DNA from: Pacificimonas pallii
Lineage (GTDB): Bacteria > Pseudomonadota > Alphaproteobacteria > Sphingomonadales > Sphingomonadaceae
Length of the DNA: 64,000 nt
NCBI RefSeq assembly: GCF_019204005.1
Contig: NZ_JAGSPA010000002.1
Coordinates: 248,001 to 312,000, forward strand
Direction of reading: 5' to 3'
In this document: positions 9,365-18,590 of the stretch, piece after piece
How the letters are laid out: each line of letters starts with the position of its first letter
Position numbering within the stretch: the first letter of the stretch is position 1
The notes under the pieces: model-generated
Databases searched by the model: none
Told to the model about the DNA's origin: nothing
The model's input: only the letters and a program-made list of their open reading frames with translations
Translations under genes and position numbers: made by a program

Positions 9365-10309
9365 CTACAGATCCGCCCGCGGGTCGCGCTGCTGATCGGC
9401 GTCCCAGCCCTTGACGAATGCTTCAAGCTCCGCATCGCCTTTCGGAATGGCAATTTCGATCGTGACGAGCTGATCGCCGCGTCCGGAGGAGGATTTGCTG
9501 AACCCCTTGCCCTTCAGGCGCATGACCGTCCCGCCATTCGTGCCAGGGGGAATGGTCAACATCACGCTGCCGGATGTCGTCGGCACCCTGACCTTTGCAC
9601 CCAGCACGGCCTCTTTCAACCGGACGGGCAGGTCGATGCGGATGTCATCGCCGTCCTTGCGAAAATGTTTGTGCGGCTTGATGGACAGGGTGATGCGTGC
9701 GTCGCCCTTGCCGCCTGCGCCGGTCTCGCCCTGGCCGGTCAGTTTCAGCACCTGACCGTCTTCGAAGCCCCTGGGCAGTTTCACCTCGATGGTTTTGCCG
9801 CCTCTCAGCGTGACCCGCTGCGGCCGAAGCTCGGCCGCATCTTCAAACGGAACGGCGAGATTATACAGCACATCAGCACCCTTTGGCGGGCGTGCCTGCG
9901 GGTGATGAGCGCCGCCGAACGGATTGTCGCCCGGGGCACCGCCGCGCCGCCCGAAAAGCTCGTTCAGCAGATCGTCACTGAAATTCCCCGTGCCTGCGCT
10001 CTGTCCACCGAAACCGCCGCCACGTGCCGCGCCGGGGCGCGGCCGGCCCCCGCCAAAGCCGCCGCCATATCCGAAGGGCGCTTTCTGGTCGCCATTCTCA
10101 TCGATCTCGCCGCGATCATATTTCGCGCGGCTGTCCTTGTCGGCCAGGATGTCATAGGCCTTTGTAACATCGGAAAACCGTTCCGCCGCCTCGGGATTGT
10201 CCTTGTTGCGATCGGGGTGAAGCTCTTTTGCGAGATTTCGATAGGCGGTCTTGATCGCCTTTTCGTCTGCGCCGCGCGCAATCCCCAGTCTGGAATAAAG
10301 GTCTGCCAT
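9365..10309 (-). CDS. CbpA-type DnaJ co-chaperone (no zinc finger)
   Basis: 314 aa from the ATG at 10309; an in-frame upstream extension lacks J-domain character and is rejected. The J-domain covers about residues 3-68 with the HPD motif at 31-33 (KELHPDRN), which stimulates DnaK ATPase. A Gly/Phe-rich linker (about 80-150) follows, then the two beta-sandwich substrate-binding domains (VTLRGGKTIEVKLPRG, LTIPPGTNGGTVMRLKGKG). The cysteine zinc-finger domain of true DnaJ is absent, so this is a class II (CbpA-like) protein. It is the first gene of the minus-strand cluster with yihY and fabI and is divergent from pdxH. Confidence 0.9.
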   Translation of the reverse strand: MADLYSRLGIARGADEKAIKTAYRNLAKELHPDRNKDNPEAAERFSDVTKAYDILADKDSRAKYDRGEIDENGDQKAPFGYGGGFGGGRPRPGAARGGGFGGQSAGTGNFSDDLLNELFGRRGGAPGDNPFGGAHHPQARPPKGADVLYNLAVPFEDAAELRPQRVTLRGGKTIEVKLPRGFEDGQVLKLTGQGETGAGGKGDARITLSIKPHKHFRKDGDDIRIDLPVRLKEAVLGAKVRVPTTSGSVMLTIPPGTNGGTVMRLKGKGFSKSSSGRGDQLVTIEIAIPKGDAELEAFVKGWDADQQRDPRADL

Positions 10310-10528
10310 TCTTGCCCTGTCACCATAGCATTCGGGAAAAATCCACGAATTTGCACATCTTGGCGTTTTAGATAGGCAATACACTGAACGACGCAAGACT
10401 CTTCATCAAGGTCGGTTATGCGGCCGCACCGCCATGTGCCGACAAATATGCGCTTCGCGCTGCGACTGAATTTCACACGCAAAGATCTCGGTTGTGAGCG
10501 CGCGGTAGCGCGCATAGAGCATCTGTCC

Positions 10529-11116
10529 ATGGACCTACCGACCACACCTTTCGACCTTTTCGATGTCTGGATGCGCGAAGCGGAAGCGGCGGAACCGCAT
10601 GATGCCAATGCCATGGCGCTTGCTACGGCGACAGCTGACGGCGCGCCGTCCGTCCGCATGGTGCTGCTGAAGGACGTGTCCGATGGCGGCTTTGTGTTCT
10701 ATAGCAATACGGCCAGCCGCAAGGGCGGCGAACTCGCCGAGAACCAGCGGGTATCGCTGCTGTTTCACTGGAAATCTCTGCGGCGCCAGATTCGAATCAG
10801 GGGAACGGCGCAGCCCGTGTCTGCCGAAGAGGCTGATGCTTATTTTGCAAGCCGTCCGCGCGCATCGCAAATCGGGGCGTGGGCCAGCCTGCAATCGTCA
10901 AAGCTCGACCGCCGCGACACGTTGACGGCACGTGTCGCTGAACATGAAGAGAAACACGATGGTGCCGCCGTTCCCCGGCCGCCATATTGGTCCGGATGGC
11001 GCGTCATGCCGGACGATTTCGAATTCTGGATCGACCGGCGCAGCCGGCTGCACGAGCGTTACATCTACGAGCGCGATGGCCACGGGGCCTGGTCGACGCA
11101 CCTGCTATATCCATGA
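10529..11116 (+). CDS. pdxH: Pyridoxamine/pyridoxine 5'-phosphate oxidase
   Basis: 195 aa from the ATG MDLPTTPFDLF. This FMN enzyme makes pyridoxal 5'-phosphate, the last step of vitamin B6 synthesis and salvage. Visible family blocks are ATADGAPSVRMVLLK, FVFYSNTASRKGGEL, the ASRPRASQIGAWAS substrate region, and the conserved C-terminal RLHERYIYER...LLYP. A longer upstream start would add unrelated residues. It is divergent from the dnaJ-like gene across about 219 bases. Its stop overlaps the next start as ATGA, so it is translationally coupled to the cation transporter. Confidence 0.94.
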   Translation: MDLPTTPFDLFDVWMREAEAAEPHDANAMALATATADGAPSVRMVLLKDVSDGGFVFYSNTASRKGGELAENQRVSLLFHWKSLRRQIRIRGTAQPVSAEEADAYFASRPRASQIGAWASLQSSKLDRRDTLTARVAEHEEKHDGAAVPRPPYWSGWRVMPDDFEFWIDRRSRLHERYIYERDGHGAWSTHLLYP

Positions 11117-12063
11117 CGCCCGGTACCGTTGTTGATCATGACCTGCGCGGCAGACTGATGCGCCGCGCGGCAATTGCATCCATGACGACCGCGCTTGTCC
11201 TGATGATCGCGAAGGTCTGGGCACTGTGGGAGACCGGATCAGTGGCGATCCTCGGCTCGCTTGCGGATACCGGGCTCGACCTGATTGCTTCCGTCATCAC
11301 CTTTATCGCCGTGCGCGTCGCTGCGGAGCCTGCCGACAGGGAACACCGGTTCGGTCACGGCAAGGCCGAAGCGATTGCGGCCCTGTTCCAGACCATGCTG
11401 ATTACGTTGAGCGCCTTCGTGATCGCCGCGCGCGCCGGCATGCGTTTTTCTGATCCGCGACCCGTGACGGTTCCCGAAACGGGCATTGGCGTGTCGGTTT
11501 TCGCCATCGTGCTGACGCTCGCGCTGGTCACATATCAAAAGCGGATCGCGCGAAAGACCAATTCACTCGCGATCGAGACGGACCGCCTGCACTATGTGTC
11601 TGACCTGGCTTTGAACATCGCCGTGATTCTGGCTCTGTTGCTCGCTGCGATTGGTCTTGACGGTGCCGACCCGGTCTTCGGTCTTGCCATTGCGATCTGG
11701 CTGGCCTGGAGCGGATTCAAGTCCGCGCGCAAGTCCATAGACATGCTCATGGACCGGGAATGGCCCGAGCTGAAGCGGCAGAAGCTTCTCAACATGGTCG
11801 CGCTGATGCCGGATGTGCATGGGGTTCACGAGCTGCGCACGCGCCGGGCGGGCGATCAGGATTTTGTTCAGTTCCACATGTGGGTCGATCCCGACCTGAC
11901 CGTGGCGGAAGCGCATGAAATCTCGGACAGGGTGGAACAAGCCGTGCTGGCGGCTTATCCCGGCACCGAACTGCTGATCCATATCGACCCCAAGGGTCAT
12001 ATGGATGATAGCGAGGTTGAGGAGGATCACTTTTGCCCAATACCGTCCGCTTCCGGCATATAG
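11113..12063 (+). CDS. Cation diffusion facilitator (FieF/YiiP-like)
   Basis: 316 aa from the ATG overlapping the pdxH stop. This inner-membrane antiporter exports Zn2+, Fe2+ or a similar metal. Six membrane helices are followed by a cytoplasmic domain. The transport site residues are present: the Asp pair in SLADTGLDLIAS (helix II) and His/Asp in HYVSDLALN (helix V), the D-D/H-D pattern of YiiP/FieF. The REHRFGHGKAEAIA loop and the C-terminal metal-sensing domain (VHELRTRRAG, LIHIDP) are also typical. Its 3' end overlaps the next gene by 31 bases. Confidence 0.92.
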   Translation: MTPGTVVDHDLRGRLMRRAAIASMTTALVLMIAKVWALWETGSVAILGSLADTGLDLIASVITFIAVRVAAEPADREHRFGHGKAEAIAALFQTMLITLSAFVIAARAGMRFSDPRPVTVPETGIGVSVFAIVLTLALVTYQKRIARKTNSLAIETDRLHYVSDLALNIAVILALLLAAIGLDGADPVFGLAIAIWLAWSGFKSARKSIDMLMDREWPELKRQKLLNMVALMPDVHGVHELRTRRAGDQDFVQFHMWVDPDLTVAEAHEISDRVEQAVLAAYPGTELLIHIDPKGHMDDSEVEEDHFCPIPSASGI

Positions 12064-12851
12064 ACGCTTTCGCCGCGCGTCCGTTCGAGGGGAACAGCGC
12101 TGCCGTATACCGCGCTGACGCTTTTCCCCCCGATGATCTTATGCTGAAAATCGCGCGCGAGCATAATCTTAGCGAAACCGCATGGGTCGTTCCCGACGAT
12201 AGCGGTGAGGCGGATTATCAGCTGCGCTGGTTTACCCCCGCCGTCGAGGTCGAGATGTGCGGCCACGCCACGCTCGCCTCTGGCCACGCCGTGTTGACGG
12301 AAGAGCCCGGCCGCGATGAAGTGCGTTTCCGCACGTTGCGAGGTGCGGGCATTTTGTCCGTCGCGCGTGACGGCGACGGCTATGCGATGAACCTGCCAAG
12401 CTGGCCGTGCGAAGTGACCGAGTATCCCGCGTTTGCGGCGTCGCTCGGTCAGGCGCCGGACGAGGTGCGCGTCACGCAAAACGCAGCCGAGGACAGTTTC
12501 CTCGCCATCTATGCCGATGCCGCGCGCGTGCGCGCTCTCGCCCCCGATTTCGCGGCCATGGGAAAGCTCGGCAATTATCTTTTCATCGCGACAGCGCCCG
12601 GCGATGCGCTCAGCGGCAGCGATGTCGTCAGCCGCGTATTCGCGCCTGGCGCCGGTATCGACGAGGATCCGGTTACCGGCTCCGCCCATGCGATCCTGAC
12701 GCCGTACTGGGCCGGGCGGCTCGGCCGTCCCTCATTCACCGCGCATCAGGCAAGTGAACGCGGCGGCCATATTCACTGCACGTTGGAGAGCGACAGGGCG
12801 ATCCTGCGCGGCACCTGCGTCGATGTCATCGAGGGCGTCCTGCTGGTCTGA
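12033..12851 (+). CDS. PhzF-family isomerase
   Basis: A 272-aa diaminopimelate-epimerase-fold protein. The N-terminal RHIDAFAARPFEGNSAAV, the CGHATLASGHAVL block and the DEDPVTGSAHAIL block are the hallmark PhzF motifs, and a Glu in LSETAWV sits at the catalytic position. PhzF of Pseudomonas acts in phenazine synthesis, but most members have no known substrate and no phenazine genes are here. The start is TTG at 12033, supported by an AGGAGG at 12020-12025 inside the preceding gene; no ATG with a better site is seen. It belongs to the pdxH operon by overlap. Confidence 0.87.
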   Translation: MPNTVRFRHIDAFAARPFEGNSAAVYRADAFPPDDLMLKIAREHNLSETAWVVPDDSGEADYQLRWFTPAVEVEMCGHATLASGHAVLTEEPGRDEVRFRTLRGAGILSVARDGDGYAMNLPSWPCEVTEYPAFAASLGQAPDEVRVTQNAAEDSFLAIYADAARVRALAPDFAAMGKLGNYLFIATAPGDALSGSDVVSRVFAPGAGIDEDPVTGSAHAILTPYWAGRLGRPSFTAHQASERGGHIHCTLESDRAILRGTCVDVIEGVLLV

Positions 12852-13553
12852 ATGTTCAAGGTCGCCAGCTATAATATTCACAAGGGCATCGGCCTCGACA
12901 GGCGGCGTGACCCGGAACGCATTCTGGAAGTCATCGCCGAAATCGACGCCGATATCATCGCGCTGCAAGAGGCGGATCGCCGTTTCTTCGAGCGGCGCGC
13001 GATCGTCGATTCGCAGCTGCTGCGGGAAGGTGCGGGCGACTATAAGCATGTCAGCTTCGACATGCGGGAAAAGAGCATAGGCTGGCATGGCAATGCGATC
13101 TTTGTCCGCGACAGCGCGGAAATCCTGCATGCGGAACCGCTCTGGCTGGAAACGCTGGAGCCGCGCGGCGCTGTGCTGGCGGAAGTGGATCTGGGGCAGG
13201 GGCCGCTGCGCATTGTCGGCATGCATCTCGACCTGTCCGGCATGTTCCGCGTCAAGCAGGTGCGGGGGCTGATCGAGCTGATCGAAGGCCGGAGACCGAT
13301 GCCGACCATCCTTATGGGCGACACCAACGACTGGAACCAGGGCAGGCGCGCGGCCATGCCTACGATCCCCGGACAATATCGGCTGGCATCCTGCGGCCCC
13401 AGTTTCCATACCCGCAGGCCAACGCTGGAACTTGACCGTATCATCTATAGTCAGGAACTGGACTGCAATGACTGCGGCGTTCACACGAGTGCACTGTCAA
13501 AGCGTGCAAGCGATCATCTGCCGGTCTGGGCGAAGCTGCGCTACAGGCCGTAG
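12852..13553 (+). CDS. Endonuclease/exonuclease/phosphatase (EEP) family protein
   Basis: 233 aa, starting one base after the PhzF stop. The fold's metal and catalytic motifs are in order: SYNIHKG (Asn), IALQEAD (Glu), GDTNDW (Asp/Asn) and SDHLPV (Asp/His) at the end. The family includes nucleases, lipid phosphatases and sphingomyelinases. No signal peptide is visible, so it is probably cytoplasmic. Substrate is unknown. It is the last gene of the pdxH operon, and its 3' end overlaps the convergent serine hydrolase by 13 bases. Confidence 0.85.
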   Translation: MFKVASYNIHKGIGLDRRRDPERILEVIAEIDADIIALQEADRRFFERRAIVDSQLLREGAGDYKHVSFDMREKSIGWHGNAIFVRDSAEILHAEPLWLETLEPRGAVLAEVDLGQGPLRIVGMHLDLSGMFRVKQVRGLIELIEGRRPMPTILMGDTNDWNQGRRAAMPTIPGQYRLASCGPSFHTRRPTLELDRIIYSQELDCNDCGVHTSALSKRASDHLPVWAKLRYRP

Positions 13554-15499
13554 AAAGAGCCGCCAAGAATATTCCAGCGGATCATCAGGCCGATTGCGAA
13601 TGCCGCGACCAGACCAAAGACCGTAAAGTGAATACGGCGCCAGGCCGTCCACCCCGATTTCGTCCATGCCGGAACGATCCCGATGACATGTATTCCTGTC
13701 TGGATCGCCAGCACCACCGTCATGAAGAACGCGGCTTTCAGGGAAAGGGGCGGGAAACCGGTCTCGTCCACTTTCGAGATATCAAGCTCCGCGACGGCCA
13801 GCGCCACGAGCGCAAGGCAGATGCCGAACGCCAGCCACAGCAATGCCGACATTGCGGCAATCCATTTCAGCTTTCGCCCGGTCACGGTGGTCCGCGTCAT
13901 CCGGCCCCGGCGGTACCACATGCCAAGTAGCGTGGTTAGCGACAGTAGCATCGCGCCCCCGAACCCAAGCGCCAGGGCAGGGGTGCTGGATAGGAAGGAG
14001 ATGCGTTCGAGCGTCGCCGTACCCATTCCGCCATGCAGGCGCACGATCCGGCCGTCTTCGCCGCGCACCACGCGCAGACGAGCGCCCGAGATGTTGACCC
14101 AGATGTCTTTGGCGAGCGGGGCGTACCGCGTTTCCGATCTGCCGGGGACGACCAGATATCCGTCGTCGGTAGCGCGGACATTCATATCGGTGGCCATGCC
14201 CGCGATCGCCGCACCGCTGCCCTGTGGTCGGCGGTTGTTCAAATATGTTCCGGCGACTTCGTTCGCGGCGTCGACATCGCCCTTGCGCCGGTAAAACGCG
14301 CTCGCGGCATCGGTGCCCGCAACTTTGCGCGCGACGGCCCAGGCAAAATCAACGGGATAGGAATTCGCCGAATTCATATTGGCGGAGGCAAACACGCCCA
14401 GGTCGAGTTCAGGAACAATGAATAGCCAGCTCAGAAACTGTGTCGCGCCGCCGTGACCGAAGGTCGACAGACCATCGACATCGTTCAGCATGAAGCCCCA
14501 GCCCATATCGTCGCCGCCTTCGCCATCGGGGAAAGCATGCGCGCCCAGCCTTGCGAACGCCTCCGGCGACAGCAGCCGGCCGCCTTCAACCCGTGTCTCA
14601 TTCAGCAGCAGCCGCATGAACGTGGCCGCATCGCGCGCGTCCATGGCGACCGCGCCGACCGGTTCCTGCGGCCGCACCGCCATATAATCGGCCGTGACTG
14701 CGAGCCCGTCCTCAATCTTGTGCGCGGCGGCCATGCGCGCGTCGAGCGCGTCCGGATTGCGTCCGGTGCCGGGGTCGCTCAACGTGGTGGAGGTCATGCC
14801 CGCAGGCTGAAGAATGCGTGTCCGGACAAAATCATTATAGGGCATGCCGGATACGCGCTCGACGATGTAAGCGGCCATATTCGTACCCGTGTTCGAGTAG
14901 CTGGCAAATTCACCCGCAGGCGCGACCCTGCGCGGAATTTCCCGCGAAACGGCCTCGCGCAGGGACACGTCACGGTCGGGGTCCAGAAAGTCCCGCAGAT
15001 TATCCTCGAAACCGGGACGATGGGCCATCAGGTCCCGAACCGTGACCTGCCGGTCGAAGGCGTCGGGAATGGCAAATCCATCAAAAAAGCTGTTCACCTC
15101 GGCATCAAGGTCAATTTTGCCGTCATCCGCCAGCATGTGCAGCGACATCCAGACGAACAGTTTCGATATCGAGCCGATGCGGAACAGCGTCTGTTCATCG
15201 TTCAGGCGGCCCGCCGAAACGTCGGCCAGGCCGTAGCCCTTCGTGATCTGCCGATCGCCGACTACGATCGCAACGGCCATGCCCGGCGGGTCTAGATCGA
15301 CAAGTTTCGCGGCGATGAAGCCGTCCACAAAGCTTTCCAGCTCCGCCATGTCGACTGTATCGGCGGAAGGAATGGTGCCGGAATTTGTCGCGGTGCCGGT
15401 CCTATCCGTGATGGCAGCAGGCAGGCCCTGCATCGCAGACAGGAACAGCCACAGACACGCTAAGGAAATCAGACGCACCGCATGATGATTCAATTGCAT
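13541..15499 (-). CDS. Beta-lactamase-fold serine hydrolase with C-terminal membrane domain
   Basis: 652 aa from MQLNHHAV; a signal peptide of about 30 residues follows, so the enzyme domain faces the periplasm. The penicillin-binding/class C motifs are present: SxxK in RIGSISKLFVW, YxN in FASYSNTGTNM and HGG in FGHGGATQF. About 200 C-terminal residues follow with roughly four membrane helices. Family members are esterases, D-aminopeptidases or peptidoglycan hydrolases; true beta-lactamases are shorter and lack the membrane part. A GGGGGGA ribosome site precedes the ATG. A start at 15535 is possible but would disrupt the signal peptide. Substrate is unknown. Confidence 0.85.
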   Translation of the reverse strand: MQLNHHAVRLISLACLWLFLSAMQGLPAAITDRTGTATNSGTIPSADTVDMAELESFVDGFIAAKLVDLDPPGMAVAIVVGDRQITKGYGLADVSAGRLNDEQTLFRIGSISKLFVWMSLHMLADDGKIDLDAEVNSFFDGFAIPDAFDRQVTVRDLMAHRPGFEDNLRDFLDPDRDVSLREAVSREIPRRVAPAGEFASYSNTGTNMAAYIVERVSGMPYNDFVRTRILQPAGMTSTTLSDPGTGRNPDALDARMAAAHKIEDGLAVTADYMAVRPQEPVGAVAMDARDAATFMRLLLNETRVEGGRLLSPEAFARLGAHAFPDGEGGDDMGWGFMLNDVDGLSTFGHGGATQFLSWLFIVPELDLGVFASANMNSANSYPVDFAWAVARKVAGTDAASAFYRRKGDVDAANEVAGTYLNNRRPQGSGAAIAGMATDMNVRATDDGYLVVPGRSETRYAPLAKDIWVNISGARLRVVRGEDGRIVRLHGGMGTATLERISFLSSTPALALGFGGAMLLSLTTLLGMWYRRGRMTRTTVTGRKLKWIAAMSALLWLAFGICLALVALAVAELDISKVDETGFPPLSLKAAFFMTVVLAIQTGIHVIGIVPAWTKSGWTAWRRIHFTVFGLVAAFAIGLMIRWNILGGSFYGL

Positions 15500-15558
15500 T
15501 CTTTTGTCCCCCCGGCGGAACATGATTAGGGGCACGGAACGACCCGCGAAAGAAAAAA

Positions 15559-16677
15559 CTACGCGGCCATGGCCTTGTAAGCCGGTTCCGTCGCCGCGAT
15601 CCAGCCGCCGCCCATCACCCGGTCGCCGTCATAGATCACCGCCGCCTGACCCGGTGACACGCCAAATTCAGGTGTCTTGAACCTGAGCGTCTTTCCGTCG
15701 AACCATGCCGATGCCGGTTTCGCCATGGACCGGATCTTGGCGGCAAGCGGCGCCGCGGGATCGGGCACCGCGGCGCCCAGCCAATTCACGCTGGAAAGCG
15801 TCGCCGATGCGACCCCCAGGGCCTCTCTTGGGCCGACGACCAGTGTCTGGCTTTCCGGTTCCAGCCGGACAACATAGAGCGGAGCGGGCTGCCCGCCAAT
15901 GTCGATCCCCTTGCGCTGGCCGACGGTGAAATGCACCAGACCTTCATGACGTCCCAGCGGCTGTCCGGACAGGTCGACGATGTTGCCGGGAATCGCGGTT
16001 TCCGGCCGCAGTTTTTTTACCAGGGCGGCATAGTCGCCTGTGGGAACGAAGCATATATCCTGACTGTCAGGCTTGTTCGCCACGGCAAGATCGAAACGCC
16101 GCGCATGTTCGCGCACCTCGCTCTTCTCCATCCCGCCAAGCGGAAAGCGCAGATAGTCCAGCTGCGCGCTCGTCGTCGCAAACAGGAAATAGCTTTGATC
16201 GCGTGCAGGATCGATCGCGCGATGCAATTCGGCACCCCTATCTCCATTGACGCGGCGGACATAATGACCTGTGGCAAGGGCATCGGCGCCAAGGTCCTTC
16301 GCAACGGTCAGAAGATCGCGAAATTTCACCGTCTGGTTGCAGCGGACGCAGGGAATGGGCGTTTCCCCGCGGGCATAGCTGTCGGCAAAATCATCGATGA
16401 CGCTGTCGCGAAACGCGCTTTCATAATCGAGTACATAATGCGCAATGCCGAGACGATTGGCAACGCGGCGGGCATCGTGGATGTCGCTTCCGGCGCAGCA
16501 CGTCTTTGACGACGCGGCGACGGCGCCGTGATCGTAAAGCTGTAGTGTCACACCAATGGTTTCATAGCCCGCTTCGACGACGAGGGCGGCAACGACGGAC
16601 GAATCGACGCCGCCGGACATGGCGACGACAATGCGCTTGCCCTTTGCCGGGGCGGGAAGCTGAAGATCGACAGGCAT
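15559..16677 (-). CDS. mnmA: tRNA-specific 2-thiouridylase MnmA
   Basis: 372 aa from [13 protein letters not shown]. It installs the 2-thio group on U34 of tRNA-Lys, -Glu and -Gln in the cytoplasm. The PP-loop SGGVDSS starts at residue 21. The two catalytic cysteines are Cys113 (VRCNQTVKF) and Cys209 ([14 protein letters not shown]). The TGHY ATP/tRNA region and the C-terminal beta-barrel (VVGPREAL) are present. A start at 16716 adds 13 unrelated residues. No operon partner is apparent. Confidence 0.96.
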   Translation of the reverse strand: MPVDLQLPAPAKGKRIVVAMSGGVDSSVVAALVVEAGYETIGVTLQLYDHGAVAASSKTCCAGSDIHDARRVANRLGIAHYVLDYESAFRDSVIDDFADSYARGETPIPCVRCNQTVKFRDLLTVAKDLGADALATGHYVRRVNGDRGAELHRAIDPARDQSYFLFATTSAQLDYLRFPLGGMEKSEVREHARRFDLAVANKPDSQDICFVPTGDYAALVKKLRPETAIPGNIVDLSGQPLGRHEGLVHFTVGQRKGIDIGGQPAPLYVVRLEPESQTLVVGPREALGVASATLSSVNWLGAAVPDPAAPLAAKIRSMAKPASAWFDGKTLRFKTPEFGVSPGQAAVIYDGDRVMGGGWIAATEPAYKAMAA

Positions 16678-16971
16678 GACCGGATAAATAGCGATTATCG
16701 CGCGCGATGCCACCATTGCCGAAAGATCGCGGACATGATGGCGTCCGGGTTGATCCCGGTTGATCCGCGATGAGATATTTTTGAAATAAACCTTTAGCCT
16801 GCGTCAGAAATTTGGCGTTCTCCCGGCCTTTTGAAGACGTATTAACGAAGATCAATATCGCCTTAACCATTGGATATAAAAATGATTTCCGCAAAATTTA
16901 CGATCCGGATTAGCTAATTCTTAGCCAGCCCGGGCGTAAACATTCGGTCATGAAATCTGGCGGGGAAAAAC
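16678..16971. promoter_or_regulatory. Divergent regulatory region of mnmA and sciP with CtrA-like half-sites
   Basis: This region is more AT-rich than the flanking genes. At 16910-16924 the sequence TTAG-CTAATTC-TTAG follows the TTAA-N7-TTAA layout of CtrA boxes, with G for A at the fourth base of both halves. Two further TTAAC half-sites lie at 16842 and 16863 but are 17 bases apart. The box ends about 48 bases before the sciP start, where a promoter-proximal regulator would sit. Confidence 0.45.
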
Positions 16972-17301
16972 ATGCCCTCCCACAAGATGAAGACCGGGAC
17001 CACTATGCTTGAAAATCAGGACTTTAAGCCGGCATCGGTGATTGGCCCTCTTGGGGAGCCCATAACCATGGAGGATCTGCCACCGCCGAGCACGCGGCGC
17101 TGGGTCGTGCGCCGGAAAGCCGAAGTCGTCGCAGCCGTTAAGGGCGAGATGCTGACGATTGACGAGGCGTGCGAGCGCTATGATCTGAGCCTGGAAGAAT
17201 TCAATGGCTGGCAGCGCGCCGTCGATCGTGCGGGCCTGGCCGGCCTTCGCGTCACCCGGACACAGCACTATCGCGCGCTGTTCGAGCGGCAGGACAGCTA
17301 G
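16972..17301 (+). CDS. sciP: CtrA inhibitor SciP (DUF1153)
   Basis: A 109-aa small helix-turn-helix protein. In Caulobacter, SciP binds the cell-cycle regulator CtrA and blocks its recruitment of RNA polymerase. The diagnostic core is intact: VIGPLGEP, DLPPPSTRRWVVRRKAEVVA, LTIDEACERYDLSLEEF, the W of GWQRAVDRAGL and a final TRTQHYR. The N-terminal 15 residues are variable, so an internal ATG (MLENQDF) is a possible start; the one used is preceded by GGCGGGGAAAAAC. Its presence implies a CtrA pathway in this organism. Role here is inferred from the family. Confidence 0.93.
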   Translation: MPSHKMKTGTTMLENQDFKPASVIGPLGEPITMEDLPPPSTRRWVVRRKAEVVAAVKGEMLTIDEACERYDLSLEEFNGWQRAVDRAGLAGLRVTRTQHYRALFERQDS

Positions 17302-17371
17302 GTTCGCAAGCCGGGTCCGGTCACAAGAGCCCCATTGCGCCGAATGATCTCGCGCGCCAATACCCGCATCC

Positions 17372-18442
17372 ATGTCATGGAATAGCTTCGGCCGCCTCTT
17401 TCGATTCACCACGTGGGGCGAATCCCACGGACCAGCCCTTGGCGTGATCGTCGATGGCTGCCCGCCTGGGCTTCCGCTCGGCGAAGGTGATATCCAGCCC
17501 TATCTCGACGCCCGCAAACCGGGCCAGTCGCGTTTCACTACTCAGCGGCGGGAAGCCGACCAGGTCCGCATCCTGTCCGGTGTGTTCGAGGGAAAGACCA
17601 CGGGGACGCCGATCTCGCTGATGATCGAGAATACCGATCAGCGATCGAAAGACTATGGCGATATCGCCGGGAAATACCGGCCCGGCCACGCCGATTATGC
17701 CTATGACGCGAAATATGGCTTTCGCGACTATCGCGGCGGTGGACGTTCGAGCGCGCGTGAAACGGCTGCGCGTGTGGCGGCCGGCGCGATTGCGCGCAAA
17801 GTGATCCCGCACGTCGGTATTTTGGGCCATGTTGTCGAGATGGGCGGCGACAAGGTGTCGGGCTTCGATGCCGCGCAGATCGCCGCCAACCCGTTCTGGT
17901 GCGCAGACGCGGACGCGGCGGCGCGCTGGGAAACAAAGCTGGATGCCGCGCGCAGGTCGGGTTCCTCGCTCGGCGCGGTCGTCGAGGTGCTCGCCGACGG
18001 TGTGCCCGCGGGCTGGGGCAGTCCGGTCTACGCCAAGCTGGACAGTGAACTTGGCTCCGCGATGATGTCGATCAACGCCGTCAAGGGCATGGAAATTGGC
18101 GACGGCTTCGGGGCCGCCAGGCTATCGGGAGAACAGAATGCCGATCCTATGCGGCCCGGCGAGCGTCCCGGCGACCCGCCTCTCTTTGAAGCCAATCATG
18201 CGGGCGGTACGGCGGGCGGCATTTCGACCGGGCAGCAGATTATCTGCCGCATCGCGCTGAAACCCACGTCCTCAATTCTGACGCCGGTCGATACCATCAC
18301 GCGCGATGGTCAGGCGACGGAAATCCAGACGAAGGGCCGTCATGATCCCTGTGTCGGTATTCGCGCCGTTCCTGTCGCGGAGGCCATGATGGCGCTGGTT
18401 TTGGCGGACGCCTTTCTCATGCACCGTGCGCAGGTCGGATGA
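17372..18442 (+). CDS. aroC: Chorismate synthase
   Basis: A 356-aa FMN enzyme that converts EPSP to chorismate, the end of the shikimate pathway. Signature blocks are present: the N-terminal [31 protein letters not shown], the [20 protein letters not shown] motif, and C-terminal [18 protein letters not shown]. The length is normal. The ATG follows sciP by about 70 bases and no operon partner of the shikimate pathway is adjacent. Confidence 0.98.
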   Translation: MSWNSFGRLFRFTTWGESHGPALGVIVDGCPPGLPLGEGDIQPYLDARKPGQSRFTTQRREADQVRILSGVFEGKTTGTPISLMIENTDQRSKDYGDIAGKYRPGHADYAYDAKYGFRDYRGGGRSSARETAARVAAGAIARKVIPHVGILGHVVEMGGDKVSGFDAAQIAANPFWCADADAAARWETKLDAARRSGSSLGAVVEVLADGVPAGWGSPVYAKLDSELGSAMMSINAVKGMEIGDGFGAARLSGEQNADPMRPGERPGDPPLFEANHAGGTAGGISTGQQIICRIALKPTSSILTPVDTITRDGQATEIQTKGRHDPCVGIRAVPVAEAMMALVLADAFLMHRAQVG

Positions 18443-18491
18443 TGGCATTGCGGCACGGTCGGCGCTAACAGCGCACACCAGATTCCTGTTC

Positions 18492-18506
18492 ATAGGCAGT
18501 GCCTAT
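18492..18506. promoter_or_regulatory. 15-bp perfect palindrome upstream of carbonic anhydrase
   Basis: ATAGGCA-G-TGCCTAT is a perfect palindrome, 85 bases before the carbonic anhydrase start. It has the size of a repressor or activator operator. A small GCGCT-AAC-AGCGC hairpin lies just upstream and may belong to the end of aroC. No regulator can be named. Confidence 0.35.
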
Positions 18507-18590
18507 CAATTCGCGGGCATGAATTCGATTTGAACAATGGCGATGTGCGGCTCAGATGTCGTGCACACATTCAAATCGGAGACGAAACAC

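Noticed and set aside
16842-16868. TTAAC...TTAAC as a CtrA box
   Set aside because: The half-sites are 17 bases apart rather than 7; the TTAG-N7-TTAG site at 16910-16924 fits better.
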